Part shown: piece after piece, positions 49,221-58,606 of the stretch | Layout of the letters: every line of letters starts with the position of its first letter | How positions within the stretch are numbered: position 1 is the stretch's first letter | Origin: an uncultured Pelagibacteraceae bacterium | GTDB taxonomy: Bacteria; Pseudomonadota; Alphaproteobacteria; Pelagibacterales; Pelagibacteraceae | Assembly (NCBI GenBank): GCA_902631265.1 | Contig: CACOXX010000002.1 | Span: forward strand, 1 to 64,000 | Direction of reading: 5' to 3' | Length of the DNA stretch: 64,000 nucleotides | Made by a program: the position numbers and the translations under genes | The notes under the pieces: generated by a model | What the model was told of the DNA's origin: nothing | The model's input: the letters and a program-made list of their open reading frames with translations, nothing else | The model's database searches: none

Positions 49221-50723
49221 TTGAAAATACATAAAGTAAAAGTTTTCGCATCAAAAGATAAACTAAGTAAAAGAAATCAACTTGCATGGAAAATTGCAGA
49301 AATTGCAAGTGACAATGCTAAACTAAATAAAGACTCAGTTGATATGGTGATAAACAGGATGATTGATAATGCATCTGTTGCTATCGCTTCATTAAACAGA
49401 AAAGCTGTAATTACCTCAAGAGAAATGGCAATGAAACATCCAAGATCTAATGGTGCTACTTTATTTGGAATTAACTCAAAAAAGAAATTTGACTGTGAGT
49501 GGGCTGCTTGGTCCAATGGAACTGCTGTAAGAGAATTAGATTTTCATGATACTTTTTTAGCAGCAGACTATAGTCATCCAGGAGATAACATTCCTGCATT
49601 AATGGCTGTTGCGCAACAAAAGAAAGTCTCTGGTTTAAATCTTATTAAAGGGATTATTACTGCATATGAGGTACAAGTAAATCTTGTAAAAGGTATCTGT
49701 CTTCATAAACATAAAGTAGATCATATCGCTCACTTAGGTCCAAGTGTTGCTGCAGGTTTAGGAACAATGCTAAACCTTAAAACTGAAACAATATATCAAG
49801 CTGTTCAACAAGCATTGCATGTAACTGTCTCAACAAGACAATCTAGAAAAGGAGAAATTTCTAGTTGGAAAGCTTTTGCTCCTGCGCATGCTGGAAAACT
49901 CGGTATAGAAGCTGTCGATAGAGCAATGAGAGGTGAAGGAGCACCAAGCCCAATTTATGAAGGAGAAGACAGTGTTATTGCAAGAATATTGGATGGAAAA
50001 AAAGCATTATATAAAGTTCCTCTTCCAAAAAAAAATCAGGAAAAAAAAGCTATTCTTGAAACTTACACAAAAGAATATTCAGCAGAATATCAAGCGCAAG
50101 CGCTTATAGACCTTGCAAAAAAATTAAATAGAAAAATAGACAACTTAAATGAAATTAAAAAAATAGATATATATACAAGTCATCATACTCATTATGTAAT
50201 TGGAACAGGAGCAAACGATCCACAAAAAATGGATCCTAATGCAAGTAGAGAAACTTTAGATCACTCAATAATGTATATATTTGCTGTTGCTTTAGAAGAT
50301 GCTGATTGGCACCACGTAAAATCATATAGCAAATCAAGATCAAGAAAGAAAAGTACTATAAAGATATGGAGATCTATTAAAACGCATGAGGATAAAAAAT
50401 GGACGAAACGTTATCATGATCCAAACCCAAAAAATAAGGCTTTTGGGGCTAAAGTTATAGTCTCATTAAAAAATAATAAAAAAATTGTTGAAGAGCAAGG
50501 TGTAGCAGATGCTCATCCTTATGGTTTAAGGCCATTTAAAAGGGCTAATTATATTAAAAAGTTTTTAACCCTTACAAAAGATATTATACCCAAAAGAGAG
50601 TCAGATAGATTTCTTAGAGATATTCAAAACTTAAGAAAGTTAAAGTCAAATCAGTTACACAAATTAAATATTGAAATTAATAGTAGAAATATTAAAAAAA
50701 ATAAAAAAATCGGTATTTTTTAA
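49221..50723 (+). CDS. prpD: 2-methylcitrate dehydratase (MmgE/PrpD family), TTG start
   Basis: The 500-residue protein has the PrpD pattern: SREMAMKHPRSNGATLFG, AAWSNGTAVRELDFHDTFLAADYSHPGDNIPA, HVTVSTRQSRKGEISSWKAFAPAHAGK and DHSIMYIFAVALED. It dehydrates 2-methylcitrate in propionate breakdown. The only sensible start is a TTG, supported by AAGGAA five nt upstream; the next in-frame ATG would delete conserved sequence. prpB and prpC follow with one-base overlaps. Confidence 0.92.
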   Translation: MKIHKVKVFASKDKLSKRNQLAWKIAEIASDNAKLNKDSVDMVINRMIDNASVAIASLNRKAVITSREMAMKHPRSNGATLFGINSKKKFDCEWAAWSNGTAVRELDFHDTFLAADYSHPGDNIPALMAVAQQKKVSGLNLIKGIITAYEVQVNLVKGICLHKHKVDHIAHLGPSVAAGLGTMLNLKTETIYQAVQQALHVTVSTRQSRKGEISSWKAFAPAHAGKLGIEAVDRAMRGEGAPSPIYEGEDSVIARILDGKKALYKVPLPKKNQEKKAILETYTKEYSAEYQAQALIDLAKKLNRKIDNLNEIKKIDIYTSHHTHYVIGTGANDPQKMDPNASRETLDHSIMYIFAVALEDADWHHVKSYSKSRSRKKSTIKIWRSIKTHEDKKWTKRYHDPNPKNKAFGAKVIVSLKNNKKIVEEQGVADAHPYGLRPFKRANYIKKFLTLTKDIIPKRESDRFLRDIQNLRKLKSNQLHKLNIEINSRNIKKNKKIGIF

Positions 50724-51619
50724 TGCACTTTATTAAAAAAAAAATAAAAGAAAAAAGAAAAGATTTTGTTGATAAATTAAAAAGTGGAAAAATTTTAAGA
50801 GTTCCTGGTGCATATAACCCTTTGACTGCTAAAGTGATTGAAGAAATTGGCTATGATGCTGTTTATGTTTCGGGAGGTGTTATGTCTAATGACCTTGGTT
50901 ACCCAGATATAGGCCTTACCACACTTGAAGATGTAAGCAATAGATCAAAACAAATAGCAAGAGTTACAAACTTACCTACGATTGTAGATATTGATACGGG
51001 TTTTAAGTCTTGCAAAAAAACAGTTCAAACCTTCGAAAAATTTGGTGTGACAGCGGTACATATAGAAGACCAAGTTGAGAGAAAAAGATGTGGCCACCTT
51101 GATAACAAAGAGCTTATTTCAGTTAAAAAAATGGTAAAAAAGATTGAAGAGTGTATAAAAGCTAGAAAGGACAAAAATTTTAAGATAATTGCCAGATCTG
51201 ACGCAAAAAGTGTAGAGGGAATTGATAAAATGATTGATAGATGTAAAGCATATATCGACGCAGGGGCTGAAATAGTTTTTCCTGAAGCTTTAAAAGATAA
51301 AGTTGAATTTGAAAAAGTTAGGAAAAGTTTAAGTTCTTATTTACTTGCAAACATGACAGAATTTGGAAAATCAGATCTTTTAGATTATAAAGAGTTGGAA
51401 AATTTGGGCTATAATATCGTTATTTATCCCGTTACAACTCAAAGATTGGCAATGAAAAGTGTGGAGGAAGGTTTGAAAAAAATTTTTGAAGAAGGGCATC
51501 AAAAAAACCTTATTGATAAAATGCAAACTAGAAGTAGATTGTATGACTTGGTAGATTATGAAAAATACAATGCTCTCGATAAAAAGATATATAATTTTAG
51601 CACGGATGGACACGATTAA
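50723..51619 (+). CDS. prpB: 2-methylisocitrate lyase
   Basis: The 298-residue enzyme belongs to the isocitrate-lyase/PEP-mutase family. It has GYDAVYVSGGVMSNDLGYPD, VDIDTGFKS (metal Asp) and the catalytic loop VERKRCGHLDNKELI. It splits 2-methylisocitrate into pyruvate and succinate. It overlaps prpD and prpC by one base each. Confidence 0.94.
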   Translation: MHFIKKKIKEKRKDFVDKLKSGKILRVPGAYNPLTAKVIEEIGYDAVYVSGGVMSNDLGYPDIGLTTLEDVSNRSKQIARVTNLPTIVDIDTGFKSCKKTVQTFEKFGVTAVHIEDQVERKRCGHLDNKELISVKKMVKKIEECIKARKDKNFKIIARSDAKSVEGIDKMIDRCKAYIDAGAEIVFPEALKDKVEFEKVRKSLSSYLLANMTEFGKSDLLDYKELENLGYNIVIYPVTTQRLAMKSVEEGLKKIFEEGHQKNLIDKMQTRSRLYDLVDYEKYNALDKKIYNFSTDGHD

Positions 51620-52743
51620 TGACCGACGATATTAAAAAAGGATTACTTGGAATTGTAGTTGATGAAACTGAAGTTTCAAAGGTGATGCCAGAAATAAATT
51701 CTCTTACTTATAGAGGATATGCTGCGCAAGATCTTTGTGCAAAATGTAAGTTTGAAGAAGTTGCGTATCTTATTTTAAATGGAGAGCTACCTTCTGAAAA
51801 ACAATTAAAAAATTTTGAAAAAGTTGAGAGAAAAGAGCGAAACCTATCAAAGACATTATTAGAAAGTATTAAGAATTTTCCGAAAAAATCGCATCCTATG
51901 GATGTAGCTAGAACAGCAGTAAGTATAATGGGGCTAGAAGATAAAGAGACAAAAGATAATTCTCCAGAAGCAAACTTGAGAAAGGTGATGCGAATTTTTG
52001 CAAAAACACCTGTTGCTTTAGCAGCCTTCTATAGAATTAGAAAAGGAAAGAAAATTATTAAACCAAAAAGTAATTTGTCTTTCTCGGAAAACTTTTTTTA
52101 TATGTGTTTTGGAAAAGTTCCTGAAAAAGAAATTGTAAAGGCTTTTGATGTATCTCTTATATTATATGCTGAACATAGTTTTAATGTTTCTACGTTTACT
52201 GCAAGAACGATCACAAGCAGCTTGTCAGATATTCATGGTGCAATTACTGGTGCTATTGCAAGTTTAAAAGGACCATTGCATGGTGGTGCAAATGAAGAAG
52301 TAATGCATATGATGAATAAAATTAAAAAACCTGAAAACGCATTGAATTGGATTAACAATGCTTTAGATCAAAAAGCTGTTGTCATGGGTTTCGGTCATAG
52401 AGTTTATAAAAGTGGTGACTCAAGAGTGCCTACCATGAGAGAATATTTTTCAAAAGTTGCAAAAGTTAAAAAAGATAAAAAGTTTGAAAAAATTTATGAC
52501 ATTGTTGAAAAGGTAATGATTGAAAGAAAAAATATTCATCCAAACGTAGATTATCCTACTGGACCTACTTATCACTTAATGGGATTTGATACAGACTTCT
52601 TTACGCCAATTTTTGTAATCTCTAGAATAACTGGATGGTCTGCACACATTCTCGAACAGCATGCAGCAAATAAATTGATAAGACCATTAGCTAGCTACAA
52701 GGGTAGCAGCTATCGAAAAGTTGTTCCACTTAATCAAAGATAA
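51619..52743 (+). CDS. prpC: 2-methylcitrate synthase (citrate synthase family)
   Basis: The 374-residue protein has the citrate-synthase catalytic pattern: GPLHGGANEEVMHMM (His), VMGFGHRVYKSGDSR (His) and the Asp in MGFDTDFFTPIF. The length and the position after prpDB favour 2-methylcitrate synthase over TCA-cycle GltA. It condenses propionyl-CoA with oxaloacetate. It ends 22 nt before the convergent nrdB stop. Confidence 0.93.
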   Translation: MTDDIKKGLLGIVVDETEVSKVMPEINSLTYRGYAAQDLCAKCKFEEVAYLILNGELPSEKQLKNFEKVERKERNLSKTLLESIKNFPKKSHPMDVARTAVSIMGLEDKETKDNSPEANLRKVMRIFAKTPVALAAFYRIRKGKKIIKPKSNLSFSENFFYMCFGKVPEKEIVKAFDVSLILYAEHSFNVSTFTARTITSSLSDIHGAITGAIASLKGPLHGGANEEVMHMMNKIKKPENALNWINNALDQKAVVMGFGHRVYKSGDSRVPTMREYFSKVAKVKKDKKFEKIYDIVEKVMIERKNIHPNVDYPTGPTYHLMGFDTDFFTPIFVISRITGWSAHILEQHAANKLIRPLASYKGSSYRKVVPLNQR

Positions 52744-52765
52744 CTTAATTAAATTATTACTTAGA

Positions 52766-53776
52766 TTACGAAAAGGCTTCTGTCCAATTACCTTGTGTAG
52801 ATGCTTTTGAATACTCTGTTGCCCTTCCTTCAAAGAAGTTCATGTGCTCAACAGCATTCAACATAGTATCAAGCCAAGTTAGAGGATTTTTTTCTACATC
52901 ATAAATTGGCTCAAGACCTAACTGAACTAATCTTCTGTTTCCAATAAATCTAATATAGTCCTTAACCTCTTGAGCTGTAAGACCTTTCATTGGCCCCATT
53001 TCAAAAGCTAAATCAATAAATGCATCTTCATGCTCTACAATTGTTCTACATGCATCATAAATTTCTTTTTTAAGTTTCGGTGTCCAGATTTCAGGATTTT
53101 CTTTTATAAACTCTTTAAAAATTCTGATCATTGAATTACAGTGAAGAGTTTCATCTCTTACTGACCACGTAACTATCTGTCCCATGCCCTTAAGTTTATT
53201 GTGTCTTGGGAAGTTTAACAAAATTGCAAAACTTGCAAATAATTGTAATCCTTCTGTAAAAGCACTAAATACAGCAACAGTTTTTGCAATGTCTTCTTTC
53301 GAATTTACATTAAAACCTTGCATGTAATCGTACTTATCTTTCATTTCTTTATACTTCATGAAAGCTGAATACTCAGACTCGGGCATTCCTATTGTATCTA
53401 ATAAATGTGAGTAAGCAGCTACGTGAACTGTTTCCATTGCAGCAAAAGCTGTCATCATCATTAAAACTTCTGTTGGTTTAAATACTGTTGTGTAGTGTCT
53501 TAAATAACAGTTATTAACTTCAACATCTGCTTGAGTAAAAAATCTAAAAATTTGTGTTACTAAATTTTTTTCTGGTTCTGATAAGTTTTTTTGCCAATCT
53601 CTAACATCATCTCCTAATGGCACCTCTTCTGGTAACCAATGTATTCTTTGTTGTGTTAGCCAGGCATCATAACACCATGGATATCTAAATGGTTTATAAA
53701 CAGGATTTTCTACTAATAATCCCATTTTTTTTGGTTGAATGATTTTTCCTTTTTCCTCTTTTTTTACTACTGACAT
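52766..53776 (-). CDS. nrdB: Ribonucleotide reductase class I small subunit
   Basis: The preferred start is the ATG at 53776 with GAGGAG eight nt upstream, giving 336 residues. The track start at 53785 is a GTG overlapping that Shine-Dalgarno. The diiron ligands and radical Tyr appear intact: Asp in TQADVEV, Glu/His/Tyr in METVHVAAYSHL, Glu in TEGLQLF and Glu/His in VRDETLHCN. There is no N-terminal ATP-cone. It generates the radical for NrdA, and the genes overlap by 10 nt. Confidence 0.94.
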   Translation of the reverse strand: MSVVKKEEKGKIIQPKKMGLLVENPVYKPFRYPWCYDAWLTQQRIHWLPEEVPLGDDVRDWQKNLSEPEKNLVTQIFRFFTQADVEVNNCYLRHYTTVFKPTEVLMMMTAFAAMETVHVAAYSHLLDTIGMPESEYSAFMKYKEMKDKYDYMQGFNVNSKEDIAKTVAVFSAFTEGLQLFASFAILLNFPRHNKLKGMGQIVTWSVRDETLHCNSMIRIFKEFIKENPEIWTPKLKKEIYDACRTIVEHEDAFIDLAFEMGPMKGLTAQEVKDYIRFIGNRRLVQLGLEPIYDVEKNPLTWLDTMLNAVEHMNFFEGRATEYSKASTQGNWTEAFS

Positions 53777-55704
53777 GATAGACACTCCTCGTATTTGTTT
53801 TCGTCGTTTTCTTGTTGTTTTGATTTATAAACATTCGCAGTAATGTCAGTTGATTTTGCATCATTAACATTTTCTGCTCTTTGTATTGATTTAGACCTGC
53901 AATAATAAAGACTCTTCAATCCTTTTTTCCAAGCTTGGAAATGAATTTGATGAAGATCTCTTTTATGAACATCTGCAGGTAAAAATAAGTTAATAGATTG
54001 TGCTTGTGAGATATGTGGAGTTCTATCTGCACTTAAATCAACAAGCCATCTTTGATCTAATTCAAAAGCTGTTTTGAAAACATCTTTTTCTTCTTGAGTT
54101 AAAAAATCTAAATGTGATACAGATCCTTGATTAGTCGTGATCGTCGACCATGTTTCATCCGTATCCTTTCCATGTTTTTCTAATAATTTTCTTAAGTATT
54201 TATTTCTAACATTGAAAGATCCTGAAAGAGTTTTGTGGGTATAGCTATTTGCTGCAATTGGCTCAACTCCTGGGGAAGTTCCACCACAAATAATCGAAAT
54301 AGAAGCTGTTGGAGCAATTGCAGTTTTATTTGAAAATCTCTCTTTAAAACCGTATTCCGCTGCATCAGGACATGCTCCTCTTTCTTCAGCTAAATCTTTT
54401 GATGATTTGTCAACTTTCTTTTGAATATTTTCAAAAATCTTTTTGTTCCAAACTTTGCTCATTACCGACTCAAGAGGTATCATTTTTTTCTGATAATATG
54501 AGTGAAGTCCCATAACACCTAAACCAACACTTCTTTCTTTTGCTGCTGAGTATGTTGCATCACTAAATTCTTCTGGTGCATTGTTAATAAAGTCAGTCAA
54601 GACATTGTCTAAAAATCTCATCACATCATCTATAAAACTTTCATCATCTTTCCACTCATCATATTTTTCGATATTTAATGAAGACAAACAACAAACAGCA
54701 GTTCTGTCTCTACCCTCTTTATCAATACCTGTTGGAAGAGTAATCTCACTACATAAGTTAGATGTTTTGACTGTTAAGCCGGCTAACTTATGATGTTGAG
54801 GTATTTGTCTATTAACTGTATCAATAAAAATTATGTAAGGCTCACCTGTTTCAACTCTTGCAGTTAATAATCTGATCCATAAATTTCTCGCTGAAACAGT
54901 TGATTGTACAGATCCATTTTTTGGACTCTTAAGTGCCCATTGTTCATCAAGTTCAACTGCTCTCATGAAAGCATCTGAAACAAGAACACCATGATGCAGA
55001 TTAAGAGCTTTTCTATTTGGATCTCCACCTGTAGGTCTTCTCATTTCAATAAATTCTTCAATCTCTGGATGGTCAATAGGTAAATAACAAGCAGCAGATC
55101 CTCTTCTTAAAGAACCTTGACTAATTGCCATTGTTAAAGAGTCCATAACTTTTATAAAAGGAATTATTCCAGAAGTTTTTCCAACTCTTCCAATTTTTTC
55201 ACCAATAGATCTTAGATTGCCCCAGTAACTTCCAATACCGCCACCTCTTGCAGCTAACCAAACATTTTCACTCCAGAGACCCAAGATACCATTTAAACTA
55301 TCACTCGCTTCATTTAAGAAACATGATATTGGTAAACCTCTTGTAGTTCCTCCATTAGACAGAACTGGTGTTGCAGGCATGAACCAAAGATTACTAATAT
55401 AATTGTACAGTCTTTGTGCGTGTAAATTATCATCGGCATAATGACTTGCTACTCTTGCAAACAAGTCTTGGAAAGACTCGTTCTCTCCTAAATATCTGTC
55501 GCTAAGTGTTGCTTTTCCGAAATCTGTTAGATTTTCATCTCTACTTCTATCAATCTTTATTGTGATACCTCTAGAGTTTTGAAATAGCTCTGTGTTGTTG
55601 TTTAAAGAGAATAAATCTGGACCTTTTGTCTTAGTCTTCTGATCAACCTGAGGTTTAAATTCAGAGACAGCTTTCTTTATTGCCTGAGACAAGACTTTGT
55701 TCAT
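53767..55704 (-). CDS. nrdA: Ribonucleotide reductase class I large subunit, no ATP-cone
   Basis: The 645-residue protein reduces ribonucleoside diphosphates. The active-site region includes LPISCFLNEASDS, SNLCSEITLPTG (Asn-x-Cys-x-Glu) and AVCCLSSLN. The radical-transfer pair is in LYYCRSKS, and the C-terminal redox Cys pair is in EECLSCQ. It is shorter than E. coli NrdA (761). The first 70 residues lack a recognisable ATP-cone, so dATP feedback through that site is not expected. AAGGGAG precedes the ATG. Confidence 0.95.
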   Translation of the reverse strand: MNKVLSQAIKKAVSEFKPQVDQKTKTKGPDLFSLNNNTELFQNSRGITIKIDRSRDENLTDFGKATLSDRYLGENESFQDLFARVASHYADDNLHAQRLYNYISNLWFMPATPVLSNGGTTRGLPISCFLNEASDSLNGILGLWSENVWLAARGGGIGSYWGNLRSIGEKIGRVGKTSGIIPFIKVMDSLTMAISQGSLRRGSAACYLPIDHPEIEEFIEMRRPTGGDPNRKALNLHHGVLVSDAFMRAVELDEQWALKSPKNGSVQSTVSARNLWIRLLTARVETGEPYIIFIDTVNRQIPQHHKLAGLTVKTSNLCSEITLPTGIDKEGRDRTAVCCLSSLNIEKYDEWKDDESFIDDVMRFLDNVLTDFINNAPEEFSDATYSAAKERSVGLGVMGLHSYYQKKMIPLESVMSKVWNKKIFENIQKKVDKSSKDLAEERGACPDAAEYGFKERFSNKTAIAPTASISIICGGTSPGVEPIAANSYTHKTLSGSFNVRNKYLRKLLEKHGKDTDETWSTITTNQGSVSHLDFLTQEEKDVFKTAFELDQRWLVDLSADRTPHISQAQSINLFLPADVHKRDLHQIHFQAWKKGLKSLYYCRSKSIQRAENVNDAKSTDITANVYKSKQQENDENKYEECLSCQ

Positions 55705-55737
55705 TATACTCCCTTTTTAACACTATTTATTAGTAAA

Positions 55738-55783
55738 ACAACTATATGTTGTGTGCAGATTTCTTAAATACACTATATAAATT
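55738..55783. promoter_or_regulatory. Tandem NrdR boxes upstream of nrdAB
   Basis: Two sites resemble the NrdR consensus (acaCwAtATaTwGtgt): ACAACTATATGTTGT (55738-55752, a perfect ACAAC/GTTGT inverted repeat) and ACACTATATAAATT (55770-55783). Their centres are 31 bp apart, the three-turn spacing typical of NrdR pairs. A minus-strand promoter TTTAAG-16-TATAGT (55741-55768) fits between them, with box 1 covering its -10, as expected for repression of nrdA. The divergent phosphomutase gene could also be affected. Confidence 0.7.
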
Positions 55784-55859
55784 AAAAATCAACAGAACAT
55801 TTATAGAACATAAAAAAAATAGTTCAATAAAAAAATCAAAAAAATGTACATATATCAAC

Positions 55860-57305
55860 ATGGAAGTGGAAAAAAAAATCGACCCATTCGGATTTAGGGA
55901 ATATGACGCAAGGTGGCTATACCCAAAAAGCATCAACTCGAAGGGAATCGAGGCAGTAGGAAAAGGATTCGGGACCCAAGTTATTAACACTGAAAAAAAT
56001 CCAACTGTAATCGTAGGTAACGACTACAGATCCTATAGCGAAGAGGTTAAAAATAATTTTGTAAAAGGACTTTTATCAACTGGCTGTAATGTAAAAGATA
56101 TAGGTCTATGTTTATCACCTACAGTTTATTTTTCCCAATTTAAAATAAAATCGAATGCAGTAGCAATGATAACTGCAAGCCACAACGAAAATGGTTGGAC
56201 AGGAATAAAGATGGGAATTGAGAAAGGTTTAACTCATTGCAAAGATGAAATGTCTGAACTTAAATCAATTGTAATGAATGAAACTTTTAAACAAGGTTCA
56301 GGTAAATACGAAAAAGTAGAAAATTTTAATAGAGTATACATTGATGAATTATCGAAAAATAAGATAAAGAAAAAATTAAAAGTTGTAGCTGCTTGCGGGA
56401 ATGGAACTGCAGGAATATTTGCACCAGAGATCCTAAGGAATATTGGGTGTGAAGTAATAGAACTTGATTGTAATTTAGACTATAATTTTCCAAGATATAA
56501 CCCAAACCCAGAAGATATGAAAATGTTACATGAAATTTCAAAATGCGTAAAAGAAAATAATGCAGACGTAGGTTTTGGATTTGATGGTGATGGAGATAGG
56601 GTTGGAGTTATAGATAATAAAGGTAATGAAATATTTGCGGACAAAATCGGTTTGTTAATTGCTAGAAATATTTCAGAATTGCATCCTAATAATAAATTTA
56701 TCGTAGATGTAAAATCTACAGGATTATTTAGCAAAGATGAAATTTTAAAAAAAAATAATTGCAAAACTCTTTATTGGAAAACAGGACATTCGTATATAAA
56801 AAGAAAAGTGAAAGAAGATAATGCAATAGCTGGATTTGAAAAAAGTGGTCACTTTTTTTTTAATAAACCTCTAGGATTTGGTTTTGACGATGGTATTAAT
56901 TCGGCAATTCAAATTTGTCATTTGGTAGATAATCAAAATAAAAAATTAGATGTTTTGATAAATCATTTACCAAAAACTTTTCAGAGCCCAACTATGGGAC
57001 CATTTTGTAAAGATGAAGAAAAATATAAAGTTATAGATGAAATTATTGCTAATATAAAAAATCTTCGAACTGAAAAGAAAAAAATATGTAATCAAGAAAT
57101 TACCGACATACTTACGGTTAACGGTGTCAGATTTACTCTTGCTGATGGATCTTGGGGCCTTGTAAGAGCATCTTCGAACAAACCTTCGCTTGTTGTGGTA
57201 ACAGAAAGTCCTGTGTCGGAACAAATTAAAACTGATATCTTTAGATTTATAGATGATTTACTTCAAAAAACAGGGAAGATTGGTGAGTACGATCAAAAGA
57301 TTTAG
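55860..57305 (+). CDS. manB: Phosphomannomutase/phosphoglucomutase
   Basis: The track start (55746) would run through the NrdR region. The ATG at 55860 (MEVEKKIDPFGFREYDARWLYP) begins at the conserved FREYDARW and gives 481 residues. The phosphoserine loop MITASHNENGWTG lies near residue 110, the Mg loop is GFGFDGDGDRVGVID, and the sugar loop is GFEKSGHFFF. It interconverts 1- and 6-phospho-hexoses for nucleotide-sugar supply. Gene symbol by family only; algC/pgm are alternatives. Confidence 0.87.
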   Translation: MEVEKKIDPFGFREYDARWLYPKSINSKGIEAVGKGFGTQVINTEKNPTVIVGNDYRSYSEEVKNNFVKGLLSTGCNVKDIGLCLSPTVYFSQFKIKSNAVAMITASHNENGWTGIKMGIEKGLTHCKDEMSELKSIVMNETFKQGSGKYEKVENFNRVYIDELSKNKIKKKLKVVAACGNGTAGIFAPEILRNIGCEVIELDCNLDYNFPRYNPNPEDMKMLHEISKCVKENNADVGFGFDGDGDRVGVIDNKGNEIFADKIGLLIARNISELHPNNKFIVDVKSTGLFSKDEILKKNNCKTLYWKTGHSYIKRKVKEDNAIAGFEKSGHFFFNKPLGFGFDDGINSAIQICHLVDNQNKKLDVLINHLPKTFQSPTMGPFCKDEEKYKVIDEIIANIKNLRTEKKKICNQEITDILTVNGVRFTLADGSWGLVRASSNKPSLVVVTESPVSEQIKTDIFRFIDDLLQKTGKIGEYDQKI

Positions 57306-57306
57306 A

Positions 57307-57708
57307 TTAAACTTTATTTCCTTTAATTAAAAAATAAAAGCCACCAATAAAAAGAAAAATTTGCTCACTGGTGAATAATTTTTGGGTGATAAACCAATCT
57401 GGATGAGCGATTATAAAAATATTTGTCATGATTATAACAATTACAAGGCCTGCAAATCTTGTAAGCGTGTCTCCTATAGGATTTTTTAAAAAACCACTTA
57501 CAATTAAAATAACTCCTGATAAGAGCTCACTTAATGCAACAAAAGAAGCTAACACAGGAGATAAACCAAAATACTCAACTAAACCAGCTGGTGGCAAAGG
57601 AAATTTTGCATAACCGTGAATAATAAAAGCAATACCAATTCCAAATCTTAATAGATGAGATGCAATAGCTTCAAAATTCAATAAAAAGTTTTTTGCTTTA
57701 GAAATCAT
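57307..57708 (-). CDS. DoxX-family membrane protein
   Basis: The 133-residue protein has four hydrophobic spans and the DoxX-type pattern LLRFGIGIAFIIHGYAKF, LSPVLASFVALSELLSGVILIVSGF. DoxX-like proteins are small inner-membrane proteins sometimes linked to redox or thiosulfate metabolism. The function is not established here. It is convergent with manB at a distance of 1 nt and lies downstream of two TauE genes. Confidence 0.75.
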   Translation of the reverse strand: MISKAKNFLLNFEAIASHLLRFGIGIAFIIHGYAKFPLPPAGLVEYFGLSPVLASFVALSELLSGVILIVSGFLKNPIGDTLTRFAGLVIVIIMTNIFIIAHPDWFITQKLFTSEQIFLFIGGFYFLIKGNKV

Positions 57709-57765
57709 AATTAAATCTTAAATATTTTGTATTGTAGTTCAAGAGAAGTTTTCTAATTATCACCA

Positions 57766-58596
57766 TCAAATATTAAAATATCTATAAAGAAATATAGTAG
57801 CCATAACGTATAAAAATATTCCAAAAAGCACCTGAACTTTTGCTTTTTCAAGTCTATGTACTGTATTTGCACCAATTCTGGCCATATAAGTAGTTATTGG
57901 AACGAATATGAAAAAGGCTGGAATATTAACAAAACCGATACTCAATGGGATATCAACCTCTTTATAAAGACCAGATATAAAAAAACCAACTGCACCAAAT
58001 AATGAAATTATAAATCCGATTACTGCCGCACTTCCTATTGCTCGATTAATAGTGTACCCAAAATATCTTAAAACAGGAACATTTATCATTGCCCCCGTAA
58101 TCCCCATTGGAGCAGAAATTAAACCAGAAATAAATCCAAACGTTAAACGAGGTAATAGATTAAATGACGGCAGGGCACTTTTATTATTATTTTTAACAAG
58201 TAGTAAATAGGCTCCTAGGATATAAACCATAATAGCAAAAAATAAAACTAAGGATTTTGTGTTCATTTTGGATGCAATTATAGTTCCACTCACTACACCA
58301 ATAATAACGAATACTCCAAAAGATTTAATTATACTCATATCCACGGCGTTGTGTTTTTTGTGGGTTAAGACTGAGGAAAACGACGTTAAGATTGTTATTG
58401 TAAATGCAGTTCCAACTGTTAAGTGCATTAAATATTCTTTATCTATTCCGTATAATTCAAAGATAAAAAATAAAAAAGGTACAGAAATTAATCCACCACC
58501 AATTCCAAATAGTCCTGCAAAAAAACCTACAGGGATAGCAGCGGCTATCATCAAGAAAATTATGAGTAAATATTCGTTTAAGATTGTTTCTATCAC
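57766..58596 (-). CDS. TauE/SafE-family anion permease, copy 2
   Basis: The 276-residue protein has about eight spans and the duplicated TauE motifs GFFAGLFGIGGGLISVPFLFF and GLISAPMGITGAMINVPVLRY. The family exports sulfite or organosulfonates. It is clearly paralogous to the gene upstream, sharing for example MHLTVGTAFTI and THKKHNAVD with MHLAVGTSLAI and THREHDAVD. This suggests an old tandem duplication. Confidence 0.83.
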   Translation of the reverse strand: MIETILNEYLLIIFLMIAAAIPVGFFAGLFGIGGGLISVPFLFFIFELYGIDKEYLMHLTVGTAFTITILTSFSSVLTHKKHNAVDMSIIKSFGVFVIIGVVSGTIIASKMNTKSLVLFFAIMVYILGAYLLLVKNNNKSALPSFNLLPRLTFGFISGLISAPMGITGAMINVPVLRYFGYTINRAIGSAAVIGFIISLFGAVGFFISGLYKEVDIPLSIGFVNIPAFFIFVPITTYMARIGANTVHRLEKAKVQVLFGIFLYVMATIFLYRYFNI

Positions 58597-58606
58597 TTTT
58601 GTAAAA

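Noticed and set aside
55746-55859. 38-residue N-terminal extension of the phosphomutase ORF
   Set aside because: It spans the NrdR boxes and nrdA promoter region, has no phosphomutase similarity, and the conserved FREYDARW begins after the ATG at 55860.
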